Origin: Pseudomonas xantholysinigenes
Lineage (GTDB): Bacteria; Pseudomonadota; Gammaproteobacteria; Pseudomonadales; Pseudomonadaceae
Length of the DNA stretch: 64,000 nt
Direction: 5' to 3'
NCBI RefSeq assembly: GCF_014268885.2
Contig: NZ_CP077095.1
Coordinates: 4,743,001-4,807,000, forward strand
Position 1 is the first letter of the stretch. Every line of letters starts with the position of its first letter. This document shows positions 1 to 9,902 of the stretch, piece after piece. The notes below the pieces were generated by a model. It was given only the letters and a program-made list of their open reading frames with translations, searched no databases and had not been told where the DNA came from. A program made the position numbers and the translations under genes.

Positions 1-2
1 TC

Positions 3-299
3 CCGCGCGCGCCGCGCACGGTCAAGGAAGTGCTCGAGCGCTGCGAAGACGCCCTGCCGCTGCCAGACCTGATGGTCTGGCTGCTGGAGCAGGAGCCCGA
101 AGGCGCCACCGACGAGCTGCTGTACTGGTTCTCGCGCCTGTCGCGGGAAAAGCGCTTCAGCCGCCAGCGCCTCGACCGCCAGGAATACACCACCCGCGAA
201 CACCTGGTCAGCCTGCGCTCCTTCGCCCTGACGTCCAGCCGCGCAAACCAGCCGGCCACCACGACCGAATCCACCGCGAGCACCACCCATGCATCTTGA
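3..299 (+). CDS. mksB: Condensin subunit MksB, C-terminal part (partial, runs off the left edge)
   Basis: Only the last ~98 codons are present; the reading frame is open from the first bases and stops with TGA at 297-299. MksB is the kleisin-associated partner in the MksBEF SMC complex, a relative of MukBEF that helps organise the chromosome in Pseudomonas. Identification rests mainly on position: the gene overlaps mksE by 11 bp and mksE in turn overlaps mksF, the order mksB-mksE-mksF known in Pseudomonas. The visible part is charged and helical, with a Thr/Ser-rich tail, and has no catalytic motif. The N-terminal part and promoter lie outside the window. Confidence 0.7.
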   Translation, partial: PRAPRTVKEVLERCEDALPLPDLMVWLLEQEPEGATDELLYWFSRLSREKRFSRQRLDRQEYTTREHLVSLRSFALTSSRANQPATTTESTASTTHAS

Positions 300-996
300 T
301 CTTTCCGAACTGTCCCAGCTCGCGCCGATCTTCCGCGAGCTGTTCAAGGGTTTCCACGTCAGCCGCCGCGACCCGGAGCTGTACGCCCAGCTGTCGAACT
401 TCCAGGACCAGTACCGCACCCTGTTCAAGGCCCTGGGCTTCGAGCTGGTGTGCGACACCCGCGGCTTCTACTACTTCGTCCCCGAGCAGGCCGCCGCGCA
501 GGTGAACAAGACCGCCCAGCGCCTGTCGCTGTTCACCTTCATCCTGGTCGAGCACCTCGCCGACCAGGGCCGCGACCCGATGGTGGTGCTCGACGGCGGC
601 AGCATCGGCCGCGACGAGCTGCCGTCGCTGCTGGACAAATACCGCGACCTGTTCCTGCAGGCCGAAGTGCAGACCGTCGAGGAGCTGGAAGAAAAGATCC
701 TGCGGCGCATGACCCAGCTCGGCTTCGCCCACGAGGAAGGCGGCATCTACCGCTTCCTGCCCCCCATGCACCGTTTCCTCGATGTGTGCCTGTCGGTGCA
801 GCAGGACCGCGACCTGGCCGCCACCCTGCACAGCGACCTGCCGCTGCCGGTGCCGGTGCTGGTCGAGGAAGAAACCCCCGAACAACTCAACCGCACCGAC
901 GACCCGCTCGACCTGTCGCCCTTCGATGGCGAAGAGAGCGAGGAAGACGCCCTGGCCCGGGCGATCCGCGAAGAGCAACAGGAGATTGACGCATGA
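289..996 (+). CDS. mksE: Condensin subunit MksE
   Basis: 235 aa, no signal peptide or membrane segment, acidic C-terminus (EESEEDALARAIREEQQEID). MksE is the winged-helix KITE-type subunit that bridges the kleisin and the SMC-like ATPase, so it acts in the cytoplasm on DNA. The start ATG lies inside the end of mksB (11-bp overlap) and the stop overlaps the ATG of mksF in an ATGA, so the three genes are probably translationally coupled. The name is inferred from size and from being sandwiched between an mksB-like tail and an unmistakable SMC-like ATPase. Confidence 0.82.
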   Translation: MHLDLSELSQLAPIFRELFKGFHVSRRDPELYAQLSNFQDQYRTLFKALGFELVCDTRGFYYFVPEQAAAQVNKTAQRLSLFTFILVEHLADQGRDPMVVLDGGSIGRDELPSLLDKYRDLFLQAEVQTVEELEEKILRRMTQLGFAHEEGGIYRFLPPMHRFLDVCLSVQQDRDLAATLHSDLPLPVPVLVEEETPEQLNRTDDPLDLSPFDGEESEEDALARAIREEQQEIDA

Positions 997-3824
997 GCCA
1001 GGAACGCTACGGCATTCGCCGCTTCGCGCTGCTCAACACCGCCGGCTACAGCCTCGGCCTGTTCCCCCTGGAACACCCGCTGTCGGTCTATGGCGCCAAC
1101 AACCTGGGTAAATCGGCGTCGATCAACGCCCTGCAGTTCCCGATCCTGGCGCGCATGTCCGACATGAGCTTCGGCAAGTACAGCCTGGAACAGTCGCGGC
1201 GCTTCTACTTCGCCAGCGACACCAGCTACATCCTCTGCGAACTGAACCTGCCCCACGGCCCGCACGTGATCGGCGTGGTCGGCCGCGGCCCGGGTGGCGG
1301 CTTCGGCCACCAGTTCTTCGCCTACCAGGGCGAGCTGGACCTGGCCCACTACCAGAAAGACGACACCTGCCTGCGCCAAAAGGAACTGTTCACCAACCTC
1401 GAGCGCCATGGCCTGAAGGCCTACGAGCTCAAGCCGGACGAACTGCGCCGGCTGCTGGTCGGCGGCCACACCTCGGTGCCGCTGGACCTGACCCTGATCC
1501 CGCTGCGCTCGACCAGCGAGCAGAGCCTGAAGACCTTCCGCGCGCTGTTCATCAACCTGCTGCACATGCGCGAGATCACCGCCGCCAAGCTCAAGCAGCT
1601 GTTCCTCGACGCTTTCGAGCACAGCCTGCGCTCGGGCAGCGTCGACTACATCGCCGCCTGCGAAGAGGCCTTCCGCGACGTGCGGCGCATGGAGGGCGAC
1701 TACAACGCCCTGGTGGCAGCCGGCCCACTGGTCGAGGCCCTGGCCGGCGGCGTGGCCCAGCGCGACATCCTGCGCGGCAAGCTGCACCGCATCTCGCCGC
1801 TGCTCGACAACCTGCTGGGCACCTGGCAGGAGTACGCCATGGCGCGCAAGGAAGAGCTGACCATCCAGGCCGAGCACTACCGTGGCGAGCAGGACCGCCT
1901 GCAGAACGACCAGCGCGGCGGCACCCAGGAGCTGATGCGCCTGGAGCGTGAAATCACCGGCATCCAGCGCTGGCTGGGCGAGCTGTCGGTGCTCAAGCAC
2001 CGCTTCGCCCTGGTCGACGACGTCAAGGTCCTGGAGCAGCAACTGCTGGCGGCCAAGGACGCCCACGACGAACTGGCCGGCGCCCTGGCCCAGTCGCGGC
2101 AGTTCTCCGCCGAGGACCTCGACGAGCGCGTGCGCGACCTCGAGAAACGCGTCAAGGCGGTCAAGCAGCAGCTCGACCACGCCGACAACAACAGCTATGC
2201 GCGCCTGCGCGAAGAGTTCTCGCAACAGGACGTCGACCGCCTCATGCGCCTGTTCAACGGCGCGCTGTTCAGCCTGCCGCTGGGTGATCGCGGCATCGAG
2301 CTGGACGACAGCGACGTCTGGGTGAAAACCCTCGAAGGCGTGCTCGATCGCTTCAAGGGCGAGCGCTTCGAAGTGCCTGGCCTGTCCATCGACATCTCGC
2401 ACATCGACCCACCCGCGCTGCAGGCCCTGGCCGACCGCGCCGCCCTGCGCGACCAGAAAGAACGCCTGGAAAAAGAGCTCAAGCAGCTCAAGACCCAGCA
2501 GGCCGTGGCCCTCGACCGCGCCGCCAGCAAGGCGCAGACCGAAGCCCTGTACCAGCAGGTGCTGGATGCGCAAAAAGCGCTGGAAGACTACCGCCGCACC
2601 GAAACCCTCAGCGCCGAAGAGCCGGAGAAGCTGGAGCAACTGAGCCAGCTGGAAGCCGCCCAGGACGAGCTCAAGCGCTCCAGCGACGCCTTCACCGAGC
2701 GCGTCCAGCAGCTGTCGGCCAAGCTGCAACTGGTAGGCCGGCAGATCGCCGACCTGGAAGCCAAGCAACGCACCCTGGAAGACGCCCTGCGCCGTCGCCA
2801 GCTGCTACCGGCCGACCTGCCCTTCGGCACGCCGTTCATGGAAGCCATCGACGACTCCATGGACAACCTGCTGCCGCTGCTCAACGACTACCAGGACAGC
2901 TGGCAGGCGCTGCAGCGCGTGGACAACCAGATCGAAGCGCTGTACGCCCAGGTGCGCCTGAAAGGCGTGGCCAAGTTCGACAGCGAAGACGACATGGAGC
3001 GCCGCCTGCAGCTGCTGATCAACGCCTACTCGCACCGCACCGAGGAAGCGCTGACCCTGGCCAAGGCCCGCCGCGCGGCGGTCACCGATATCGCCCGGAC
3101 CCTGCGTAACATCCGCAGCGACTACGACAGCCTCGAACACCAGTTGGCGCTGTTCAACCGCGAGATCAACAAGCGCCAGGTCTCGAACCTGGAGAGCTTC
3201 CGCGTGGTGCTGGCGCCGAACAAGGAAGCGCTCAAGCACATCGACCAGATCATCCACAGCGCCGGCCAGTACGAGGAAGGCGAGACCCTGTCGGTGTTCG
3301 ACCTCACGCAAAGCGCCGAGCAGGATCACAAGAACGAAGAGGCCAAGGAGTACCTGGCGCGGCTGGTGGCGGCCAACCACAACCAGCTGGGCTTGAAGGA
3401 CCTGTTCGAACTGGCCTTCGAGATCACCAAGATCAACGGCCAGCCGGTGATCCACGCCGACATCGACGGCGCGGCGTCCAACGGCACCACCATGACCATC
3501 AAGGCGCTGACCAACATGTACCTGTTGCTGCACCTGATGGACCGCGACCTGGCTGGGCGCATTCGCCTGCCGTACTACCTCGACGAGGCGGCTGACATCG
3601 ACGAACGCAACCAGGCGGCGTTGCTGGAGACCAGCCAGCAGCTGGGCTTCGTGCCGATTCTGGCGAGCGTGAAGCCGCAGGTGTCGGCACGGGTGGCGAT
3701 CGACCTGGAAGGCGGCAGCGGGCCGAATGGCATCTACATCGACGAGGCGGACTGGAAGTACATCAGCCGCCTGGACGAGGTAAAGGCCATCGTGCGCGAG
3801 GATGAGGCCGAGGAGCTGGCCTGA
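993..3824 (+). CDS. mksF: SMC-like ATPase MksF of the MksBEF condensin
   Basis: 943 aa. The P-loop is at residues ~34-41 (GANNLGKS); the middle is a long charged coiled coil interrupted by a hinge-like stretch; near residue ~860 is the Walker B segment (YYLDEAADID), as in MukB/MksF/JetC ATPases. ATP-driven head engagement lets such complexes bind and extrude DNA. ATGA overlap with mksE marks the third cistron of the operon. No mksG/jetD toprim-like nuclease follows: the next gene, creA, faces the other way after a REP pair. This favours a chromosome-organising complex over a Wadjet plasmid-defence operon, although mksG could lie elsewhere. Confidence 0.92.
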   Translation: MSQERYGIRRFALLNTAGYSLGLFPLEHPLSVYGANNLGKSASINALQFPILARMSDMSFGKYSLEQSRRFYFASDTSYILCELNLPHGPHVIGVVGRGPGGGFGHQFFAYQGELDLAHYQKDDTCLRQKELFTNLERHGLKAYELKPDELRRLLVGGHTSVPLDLTLIPLRSTSEQSLKTFRALFINLLHMREITAAKLKQLFLDAFEHSLRSGSVDYIAACEEAFRDVRRMEGDYNALVAAGPLVEALAGGVAQRDILRGKLHRISPLLDNLLGTWQEYAMARKEELTIQAEHYRGEQDRLQNDQRGGTQELMRLEREITGIQRWLGELSVLKHRFALVDDVKVLEQQLLAAKDAHDELAGALAQSRQFSAEDLDERVRDLEKRVKAVKQQLDHADNNSYARLREEFSQQDVDRLMRLFNGALFSLPLGDRGIELDDSDVWVKTLEGVLDRFKGERFEVPGLSIDISHIDPPALQALADRAALRDQKERLEKELKQLKTQQAVALDRAASKAQTEALYQQVLDAQKALEDYRRTETLSAEEPEKLEQLSQLEAAQDELKRSSDAFTERVQQLSAKLQLVGRQIADLEAKQRTLEDALRRRQLLPADLPFGTPFMEAIDDSMDNLLPLLNDYQDSWQALQRVDNQIEALYAQVRLKGVAKFDSEDDMERRLQLLINAYSHRTEEALTLAKARRAAVTDIARTLRNIRSDYDSLEHQLALFNREINKRQVSNLESFRVVLAPNKEALKHIDQIIHSAGQYEEGETLSVFDLTQSAEQDHKNEEAKEYLARLVAANHNQLGLKDLFELAFEITKINGQPVIHADIDGAASNGTTMTIKALTNMYLLLHLMDRDLAGRIRLPYYLDEAADIDERNQAALLETSQQLGFVPILASVKPQVSARVAIDLEGGSGPNGIYIDEADWKYISRLDEVKAIVREDEAEELA

Positions 3825-3852
3825 TTCGATGTATTGGGGCCGCTTTGCGGCC

Positions 3853-3923
3853 CTTTCGCGGCACAAGGCCGCTCCTACAGGGATATGCGTACCCCTTGCA
3901 GGAGCGGCCTTGTGCCGCGAAAG
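3853..3923. repeat. Inverted REP pair (type B) between mksF and creA
   Basis: TTTCGCGGCACAAGGCCGCT followed by CCTACAG at 3854-3880 is repeated in inverted orientation at 3894-3923, separated by about 15 bases. It sits between converging genes and can fold into a large hairpin that may end both transcripts. Confidence 0.85.
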
Positions 3924-3953
3924 TAGGCCAAAGGCCTCCCAAAATTCAGAAAG

Positions 3954-4412
3954 TTATTGCTGCGCCCAAGGCACAATCGGAATCGCCGTCACCGCATTCT
4001 GCGGGCTACCTTCGATCAACCGATCGCTATACACCAGGTACACCAGGGTATTGCGCTTCTTGTCGAGAAAACGCACTACCTGCATGGTCTTGAACACCAG
4101 CGAGGTGCGCTCCTTGAACACTTCCTCGCCATCCTTCAAGTCACCCTTGAAGTGGATCGGCCCGACCTGGCGACAGGCGATCGACGCCTCGGCACGGTCC
4201 TCGGCCAACCCCAACCCACCCTTGATACCGCCGGTCTTGGCCCGCGACAGGTAGCAGGTCACGCCATCCACCTTCGGGTCGTCGAATGCCTCGACCACAA
4301 TGCGGTCATTCGGCCCGACAAACTTGAACACGGTGGACACCTGGCCGATCTCCTCGGCCCCGGCCAGCATCGGCAGCAACAGCGCCGCCACGGCAAACAT
4401 CCTCTTCAACAC
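3954..4412 (-). CDS. creA: CreA family periplasmic protein
   Basis: 152 aa from a GTG start at 4412, chosen because GGGAG lies six bases upstream and the product then opens with a signal peptide ([20 protein letters not shown]). The mature part shows CreA-family features: a [14 protein letters not shown] opening, two cysteines (in VTCYLSR and SIACRQVG) and a conserved C-terminal half ending in VTAIPIVPW. The biochemical role of CreA is unknown. The start is 11 bases after the proB stop on the same strand, so it is probably co-transcribed with proB. An ATG five codons later (4400) is possible but has no better ribosome site. Confidence 0.85.
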   Translation of the reverse strand: MLKRMFAVAALLLPMLAGAEEIGQVSTVFKFVGPNDRIVVEAFDDPKVDGVTCYLSRAKTGGIKGGLGLAEDRAEASIACRQVGPIHFKGDLKDGEEVFKERTSLVFKTMQVVRFLDKKRNTLVYLVYSDRLIEGSPQNAVTAIPIVPWAQQ

Positions 4413-4423
4413 GGTGCTCTCCC

Positions 4424-5542
4424 TCAGACCAGGACCAGGTTGTCGCGATGCACCAACTCGGGCTCCGCGCTGTAGCCCAGCAGCTGCTCGATGGCATCGG
4501 ACGGCTGGCCGATGATCTTCTGCGCCTCCAGGGCGCTGTAGTTGGCCAGGCCCCGGGCGACTTCCAGGCCGTCGGGGCCGACACAGACCACCATCTCGCC
4601 ACGGCGGAAGCTGCCCTGCACGGTCTTCACGCCGACCGGCAGCAGGCTCTTGTTCGACTCGCGCAGCGCCTTCACCGCGCCGTCGTCGAGCACCAGGGTG
4701 CCGCGGGTCTGCAGGTGGCCAGCCAGCCACTGCTTGCGCGCGGCAAGCATGCCGCGCTCGGGCGACAGCAAGGTGCCCAGGCGCTCGCCGGCCTTCAGGC
4801 GATCCAGCACACGCTCGATACGCCCGCCGATGATGATGGTGTGGGCGCCGGAACGGGCAGCCAGGCGCGCGGCGCGCAGCTTGGTCTGCATGCCGCCGCG
4901 GCCAAGGGCGCCACCGGTGCCGCCAGCCACCGCGTCCAGCGCCGGATCGTCGGCACGGGCCTCGTAGATGAGCTGGGCTTCGGGGTTGTTGCGCGGGTCG
5001 GCATCGAACATGCCGTCGCGGTCGGTGAGGATCACCAACAGGTCGGCCTCCACCAGGTTGGCCACCAGCGCCGCCAGGGTGTCGTTGTCGCCGAAGCGGA
5101 TCTCGTCGGTGACCACGGTGTCGTTCTCGTTGATCACCGGCACCACGCCCAGGTCGACCAGGGTGCGCAAGGTACTACGGGCGTTGAGGTAACGCTTGCG
5201 GTCGGACAGGTCGTCATGGGTCAGGAGGATCTGCGCGGTGTGCTTGCCGTGCTCGCCGAAGCTCGACTCCCAGGCCTGCACCAGGCGCATCTGGCCGATC
5301 GATGCCGCGGCCTGCAGCTCGTTCATCGCACTCGGTCGCGAGGTCCAGCCCAGCTGGCTCATGCCCGCCGCCACGGCCCCGGAGGAGACCAGCACCAGTT
5401 CCACGCCCGCTTCACGCAGGGCCACCATCTGCTCGACCCAGACCGCCATGGCGCCCCGGTCGAGGCCCTTGCCGTCGGCGGTCAGCAGCGCGCTGCCGAT
5501 CTTCACGACCCAGCGCTTGGCGCCAGTCACCTTGCTTCGCAT
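4424..5542 (-). CDS. proB: Glutamate 5-kinase
   Basis: 372 aa, the usual length. It phosphorylates L-glutamate to gamma-glutamyl phosphate, the first step of proline synthesis, in the cytoplasm. The N-terminal amino-acid kinase domain has [11 protein letters not shown], the glycine-rich SSGAVAAGM loop, NENDTVV and the FGDND segment; the last ~95 residues form a PUA domain. Start ATG 5542 is preceded by GGAAGAGAAG; an upstream in-frame ATG at 5587 would add 15 unlikely residues and overlap the obg terminator. It lies downstream of obg in the usual Pseudomonas order rplU-rpmA-obg-proB. Proline feedback inhibition is known for the family but cannot be read here. Confidence 0.96.
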   Translation of the reverse strand: MRSKVTGAKRWVVKIGSALLTADGKGLDRGAMAVWVEQMVALREAGVELVLVSSGAVAAGMSQLGWTSRPSAMNELQAAASIGQMRLVQAWESSFGEHGKHTAQILLTHDDLSDRKRYLNARSTLRTLVDLGVVPVINENDTVVTDEIRFGDNDTLAALVANLVEADLLVILTDRDGMFDADPRNNPEAQLIYEARADDPALDAVAGGTGGALGRGGMQTKLRAARLAARSGAHTIIIGGRIERVLDRLKAGERLGTLLSPERGMLAARKQWLAGHLQTRGTLVLDDGAVKALRESNKSLLPVGVKTVQGSFRRGEMVVCVGPDGLEVARGLANYSALEAQKIIGQPSDAIEQLLGYSAEPELVHRDNLVLV

Positions 5543-5583
5543 CTTCTCTTCCAACCTATGTCGAATCTGTAGATACCTTGGAT

Positions 5584-5615
5584 ACAAAAACGCCGCTCCA
5601 GAGAGCGGCGTTTAG
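5584..5615 (-). terminator. Rho-independent terminator of obg
   Basis: Perfect 10-bp stem (5589-5598 with 5603-5612), 4-base loop, followed on the minus strand by TTTTTG. It lies between obg and proB, so proB-creA probably has its own promoter or depends on read-through. Confidence 0.88.
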
Positions 5616-5629
5616 TGTATAGCAACCGA

Positions 5630-6853
<1,224 letters not shown>

Positions 6854-6994
6854 TCAAAACCGCCTCTCGTCGGACGACGAGTCGAAAACCAGAAAACCTT
6901 GAGGCTCTTGCAAAAATGAGCGCGGCGGCCCCGTACCATCAGAAACCAACGCCGGCAGCCCAGACAAACAGCTTTGCAAGAGGCTCATCACAAA

Positions 6995-7025
6995 CGAAAA
7001 AGCCCCGTCGCATGACGGGGCTTCT
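6995..7025 (-). terminator. Rho-independent terminator of rplU-rpmA
   Basis: 10-bp perfect stem (7000-7009 with 7014-7023), loop GCAT, then TTTTTCG on the minus strand, 18 bases after the rpmA stop. Confidence 0.9.
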
Positions 7026-7040
7026 GGAGCGACGTCGCGA

Positions 7041-7298
7041 TTAAGCGGCGACGATGCTCACGTAACGGCGCATGAACTCGCCTTTCTTCTCGAACTTGAT
7101 CACGCCTTCGATCTTGGCGAACAAGGTGTGATCCTTGCCCATGCCAACGCCGTAGCCAGCGTGGAATTCGGTACCGCGCTGACGGACGATGATGTTGCCC
7201 GGCTTGATAACCTGGCCGCCATACATCTTCACGCCAAGGCGTTTCGATTCTGAGTCGCGACCGTTACGAGTACTACCACCAGCCTTCTTGTGAGCCAT
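7041..7298 (-). CDS. rpmA: 50S ribosomal protein L27
   Basis: 85 aa, full length. It opens with the family signature [16 protein letters not shown]; the flexible N-terminus reaches toward the peptidyl transferase centre in the 50S subunit. GGAGAATTGAACC precedes the ATG. It lies 36 bases behind rplU on the same strand and shares its transcript, as in nearly all proteobacteria. Confidence 0.98.
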
Positions 7299-7334
7299 GG
7301 TTCAATTCTCCTAATAAATTCAGGGGACCGAGGC

Positions 7335-7649
7335 TTAAGCCTGGATACCGGTGATTTTGATCTCGGTGAACCACTGGCGGTGGCCCATGCGCTTCATGTG
7401 GTGCTTACGACGACGGAACTTGATGATACGAACCTTGTCGTGGCGGCCTTGCGAAACGACTTCGGCGACAACCTTGGCGCCGGCGACGACTGGAGCGCCG
7501 ATGGTGACTTCTTCACCGTTGGCAACCAGCAGAACGCGATCGAAGGTCACGGATTCGCCAGTGGCGACTTCCAGCTTTTCGATCTTGAGGAATTCACCTT
7601 CAGCGACTTTGTACTGCTTGCCGCCGGTAACGATTACTGCGTAAGACAT
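7335..7649 (-). CDS. rplU: 50S ribosomal protein L21
   Basis: 104 aa starting [15 protein letters not shown], with the C-terminal L21 signature [17 protein letters not shown]21 binds 23S rRNA in the large subunit. ATG 7649 is chosen because GGAG lies eight bases upstream and the family starts there; a longer frame to 7739 adds 30 unrelated residues. It is transcribed away from ispB from a good sigma-70-like promoter at 7781-7809. Confidence 0.98.
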   Translation of the reverse strand: MSYAVIVTGGKQYKVAEGEFLKIEKLEVATGESVTFDRVLLVANGEEVTIGAPVVAGAKVVAEVVSQGRHDKVRIIKFRRRKHHMKRMGHRQWFTEIKITGIQA

Positions 7650-7780
7650 TTTGAATCTCCGATAATCCTGCTCACCCAGCGCTTTATATGATGAGTATTG
7701 GCTGGCATGGCTGCACAAGGCTGGAACGGCCCGGTGCAATTGCGTAAGGCAGGTGCTGCCCAGGAAAGTTAGGGTGCGCG

Positions 7781-7809
7781 ATTGTACGCAACCCTAGAAA
7801 TGCTTGCAA
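7781..7809 (-). promoter_or_regulatory. Sigma-70-type promoter for rplU-rpmA
   Basis: On the minus strand TTGCAA (7809-7804), a 17-base spacer and TACAAT (7786-7781). It sits about 130 bases before the rplU start and is the only close match in this divergent region. Confidence 0.65.
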
Positions 7810-7839
7810 GTGCCGGCCCCGGGCCACGGCCCACGCGCC

Positions 7840-7868
7840 TTGACACACCGGTACCTGCGACCTAGCAT
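7840..7868 (+). promoter_or_regulatory. Sigma-70-type promoter for ispB
   Basis: Perfect -35 TTGACA (7840-7845), 17-base spacer, -10 TAGCAT (7863-7868). It is very close to the ispB start at 7895, implying a leader of roughly 20 bases. Confidence 0.68.
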
Positions 7869-7894
7869 GCCGCGCAACCTCAATGGAGCAGCCG

Positions 7895-8863
7895 ATGCAA
7901 CCCCAATCTTTCTACCGCGCGGTAGCTGACGATTTCAGCGCCGTCGACGAGATCATCAAGAAGCAGCTGACCTCGCGCGTGCCGCTGGTATCGAAGATCG
8001 GCGACTATATCACGTCCGCCGGCGGCAAACGCCTGCGCCCGCTGCTGGTGCTGCTGTGCGGCAAGGCCCTGGGTCGCGAAGGCGACGACCTGCGCCTGCT
8101 GGCGGCGACCATCGAATTCCTGCACACCGCCACCTTGCTGCATGACGACGTGGTCGACATGTCCGGCATGCGCCGTGGCCGCTCCACCGCCAACGCCCTG
8201 TGGGGCAACGCGCCGAGCGTGCTGGTGGGCGACTTCCTCTACTCGCGCTCGTTCGAGATGATGGTCGAGCTGGGCTCGATGCCGGTCATGCAGATTCTCT
8301 CCAAGGCCACCCGGGTGATCGCTGAGGGCGAGGTGCTGCAGCTGTCGCGGGTGCGTGACGCCAGCACTACCGAAGAGGTGTACATGGACGTCATCCGCGG
8401 CAAGACCGCGATGCTGTTCGAAGCCTCGACCCACAGCGCTGCCGCGCTCGCCCAGGCCAGCGACGAACAACGCGAGGCCCTGCGCACCTTCGGTGACCAC
8501 CTGGGCGTGGCCTTCCAGCTGGTCGACGACCTGCTGGACTACAAGGGCGACTCGGAAACCTTGGGCAAGAACGTCGGCGACGACCTGGCCGAAGGCAAGC
8601 CGACCCTGCCGCTGATCTACACCATGCGCGAAGGCACCGCGGAGCAGGCCGCACTGGTACGCCAGGCGATCCAGAAGGGTGGCCTGGAAGACCTGGAGCA
8701 GATCCGTATCGCCGTCGAGGCGTCCGGCGCCCTGGACTACACCGCGCAGATGGCCCGCGACTACGTCGCTCGCGCCATCGCCTGCCTCGAAGTACTGCCG
8801 GCCAGCGAGTACCGGGATGCCCTGGTCGAGCTGAGCGAGTTCGCCGTAGCACGCACGCACTAA
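7895..8863 (+). CDS. ispB: Octaprenyl diphosphate synthase (polyprenyl synthetase)
   Basis: 322 aa. This class of trans-prenyltransferase makes the side chain of ubiquinone. Both aspartate-rich motifs are intact: DDVVD near residue 85 and DDLLD near residue 215, plus the GGKRLRPLL segment. ATG 7895 is preferred to the ATG at 7883 because GGAG lies six bases upstream of the later one. It is transcribed divergently from rplU, the common arrangement in gamma-proteobacteria. Chain length (C40 or C45) cannot be read from sequence by eye. Confidence 0.93.
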   Translation: MQPQSFYRAVADDFSAVDEIIKKQLTSRVPLVSKIGDYITSAGGKRLRPLLVLLCGKALGREGDDLRLLAATIEFLHTATLLHDDVVDMSGMRRGRSTANALWGNAPSVLVGDFLYSRSFEMMVELGSMPVMQILSKATRVIAEGEVLQLSRVRDASTTEEVYMDVIRGKTAMLFEASTHSAAALAQASDEQREALRTFGDHLGVAFQLVDDLLDYKGDSETLGKNVGDDLAEGKPTLPLIYTMREGTAEQAALVRQAIQKGGLEDLEQIRIAVEASGALDYTAQMARDYVARAIACLEVLPASEYRDALVELSEFAVARTH

Positions 8864-8880
8864 ACCAATCGCGTCGCCTT

Positions 8881-8962
8881 CTTCGCGGGTAAACCCGCTC
8901 CCACAGGTATCCCATTGCTCCTGAACGGCATGGATTACCTGTGGGAGCGGGCTTGCCCGCGA
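8881..8962. repeat. Inverted REP pair (type A) after ispB
   Basis: TTCGCGGGTAAACCCGCTCC with CCACAGG at 8882-8907, and its inverted partner CCTGTGGGAGCGGGCTTGCC at 8938-8957 plus CGCGA. Confidence 0.9.
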
Positions 8963-9048
8963 GTGCTTTTGTACAGGCAAAGCACATTTTCTCGGCAAAA
9001 CCTTATACAATGTGCGCCTTTACCCGCCTGTACTTGAAAGGAAAAGCC

Positions 9049-9390
9049 GTGAGCACTCTGCCACCCTGCCCCCAATGCAACTCCGAATACACCTATGAGG
9101 ATGGCACCCAACTGATCTGCCCCGAATGCGCCCACGAGTGGTCGGCCAACGGCGAAGCCGAAGCCGCCAGCGATGACGTGGTGAAGAAGGATTCGGTCGG
9201 CAACATCCTCCAGGACGGCGACACCGTCACCGTGATCAAGGACCTCAAGGTCAAGGGCTCGTCCCTGGTGGTCAAGGTCGGCACCAAGGTCAAGAACATC
9301 CGCCTGTGCGATGGCGACCACGACATCGACTGCAAGATCGACGGCATCGGCGCGATGAAGCTGAAGTCGGAGTTTGTACGCAAGGTCTGA
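9049..9390 (+). CDS. yjdM: Zinc-ribbon YjdM/PhnA-family protein
   Basis: 113 aa from GTG 9049, set by AAAGGAAA just upstream and by the family start [17 protein letters not shown]. An N-terminal zinc ribbon has two CxxC pairs (CPQC and CPEC, residues ~7-30); the C-terminal half is the compact PhnA-type domain ([27 protein letters not shown]). E. coli YjdM was once called PhnA, but it is not a phosphonoacetate hydrolase, and its role is unclear. It stands alone between a REP pair and a Fur-box-containing gap. Confidence 0.88.
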   Translation: MSTLPPCPQCNSEYTYEDGTQLICPECAHEWSANGEAEAASDDVVKKDSVGNILQDGDTVTVIKDLKVKGSSLVVKVGTKVKNIRLCDGDHDIDCKIDGIGAMKLKSEFVRKV

Positions 9391-9493
9391 TGCCCTGCCC
9401 TTCGGGGCTGCCCCATGGGCGGCCCTGACAGATCCTGCAACAGGATCGCCTGCACCATTCGGAAGAATTCTTCCAATAGTCCCTTGCTATTTT

Positions 9494-9512
9494 GATAATA
9501 AGAATTATTCTC
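9494..9512. promoter_or_regulatory. Strong Fur-box-like site
   Basis: GATAATAAGAATTATTCTC matches the 19-base Fur consensus GATAATGATAATCATTATC at 15 positions and is itself nearly palindromic. It lies 30-48 bases upstream of the 81-aa ORF at 9542, where a promoter would be. Confidence 0.72.
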
Positions 9513-9541
9513 ATTGGAAACGTTATCCAAGGAGAATAGCC

Positions 9542-9787
9542 ATGACCTATCTGATCGACGCCTGGCTCGACCGCCCTCATCCTTACCTGCGCATCCTGCA
9601 CCGCGAGACCGGTGAGGTCTGTGCCGTGCTCGAGGAAGACGCGCTCGACGAACTGCGCGACCAGGGCGACCTGGACTTGATGGGGTTGAATTCGAGCGAA
9701 CCGGGGGTGCTCAAGGAGCTGGTGAGGAACCTGTTTCTGTTCTGCTATGCGCGGGCGTTGCGCCCTGGGGGAACAGACTGGAATTGA
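9542..9787 (+). CDS. Small conserved protein, probably iron-regulated (PA4570-like)
   Basis: 81 aa with a clear start: AAGGAG lies eight bases before the ATG. It is soluble and acidic, with no known domain: MTYLIDAWLDRPHPYLRI, then LHRETGEVC and a C-terminal LKELVRNLFLFCYARAL. The Fur-like box upstream implies expression during iron limitation. By position (close to ispB and fklB) it matches the P. aeruginosa small gene PA4570, which I recall as strongly iron-responsive; that link is from memory and synteny only. Function unknown. Confidence 0.82.
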   Translation: MTYLIDAWLDRPHPYLRILHRETGEVCAVLEEDALDELRDQGDLDLMGLNSSEPGVLKELVRNLFLFCYARALRPGGTDWN

Positions 9788-9806
9788 GGCCGGCATCGCT
9801 GGCCTC

Positions 9807-9832
9807 TTCGCGGGCAAGCCCACTGCCACAGG
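9807..9832 (+). repeat. Single degenerate REP
   Basis: TTCGCGGGCAAGCCCACTGC plus CACAGG; a lone copy with one arm mutated (CCCACTGCC instead of CCCGCTCCC), between the 81-aa ORF and convergent fklB. Confidence 0.7.
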
Positions 9833-9902
9833 AACCTCGCTGCAATCGAGCGCAATGAGATACCTGTGGCTGCGAATGGGCCGCTAAGCGGCCCCGGCGG
9901 TA

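Noticed and set aside
747..2768. 673-codon open frame on the minus strand across mksF
   Set aside because: It is the antisense shadow of mksF; composition is Gln/Val/Leu/Ala-rich as expected of high-GC reverse frames, with no ribosome site or domain.
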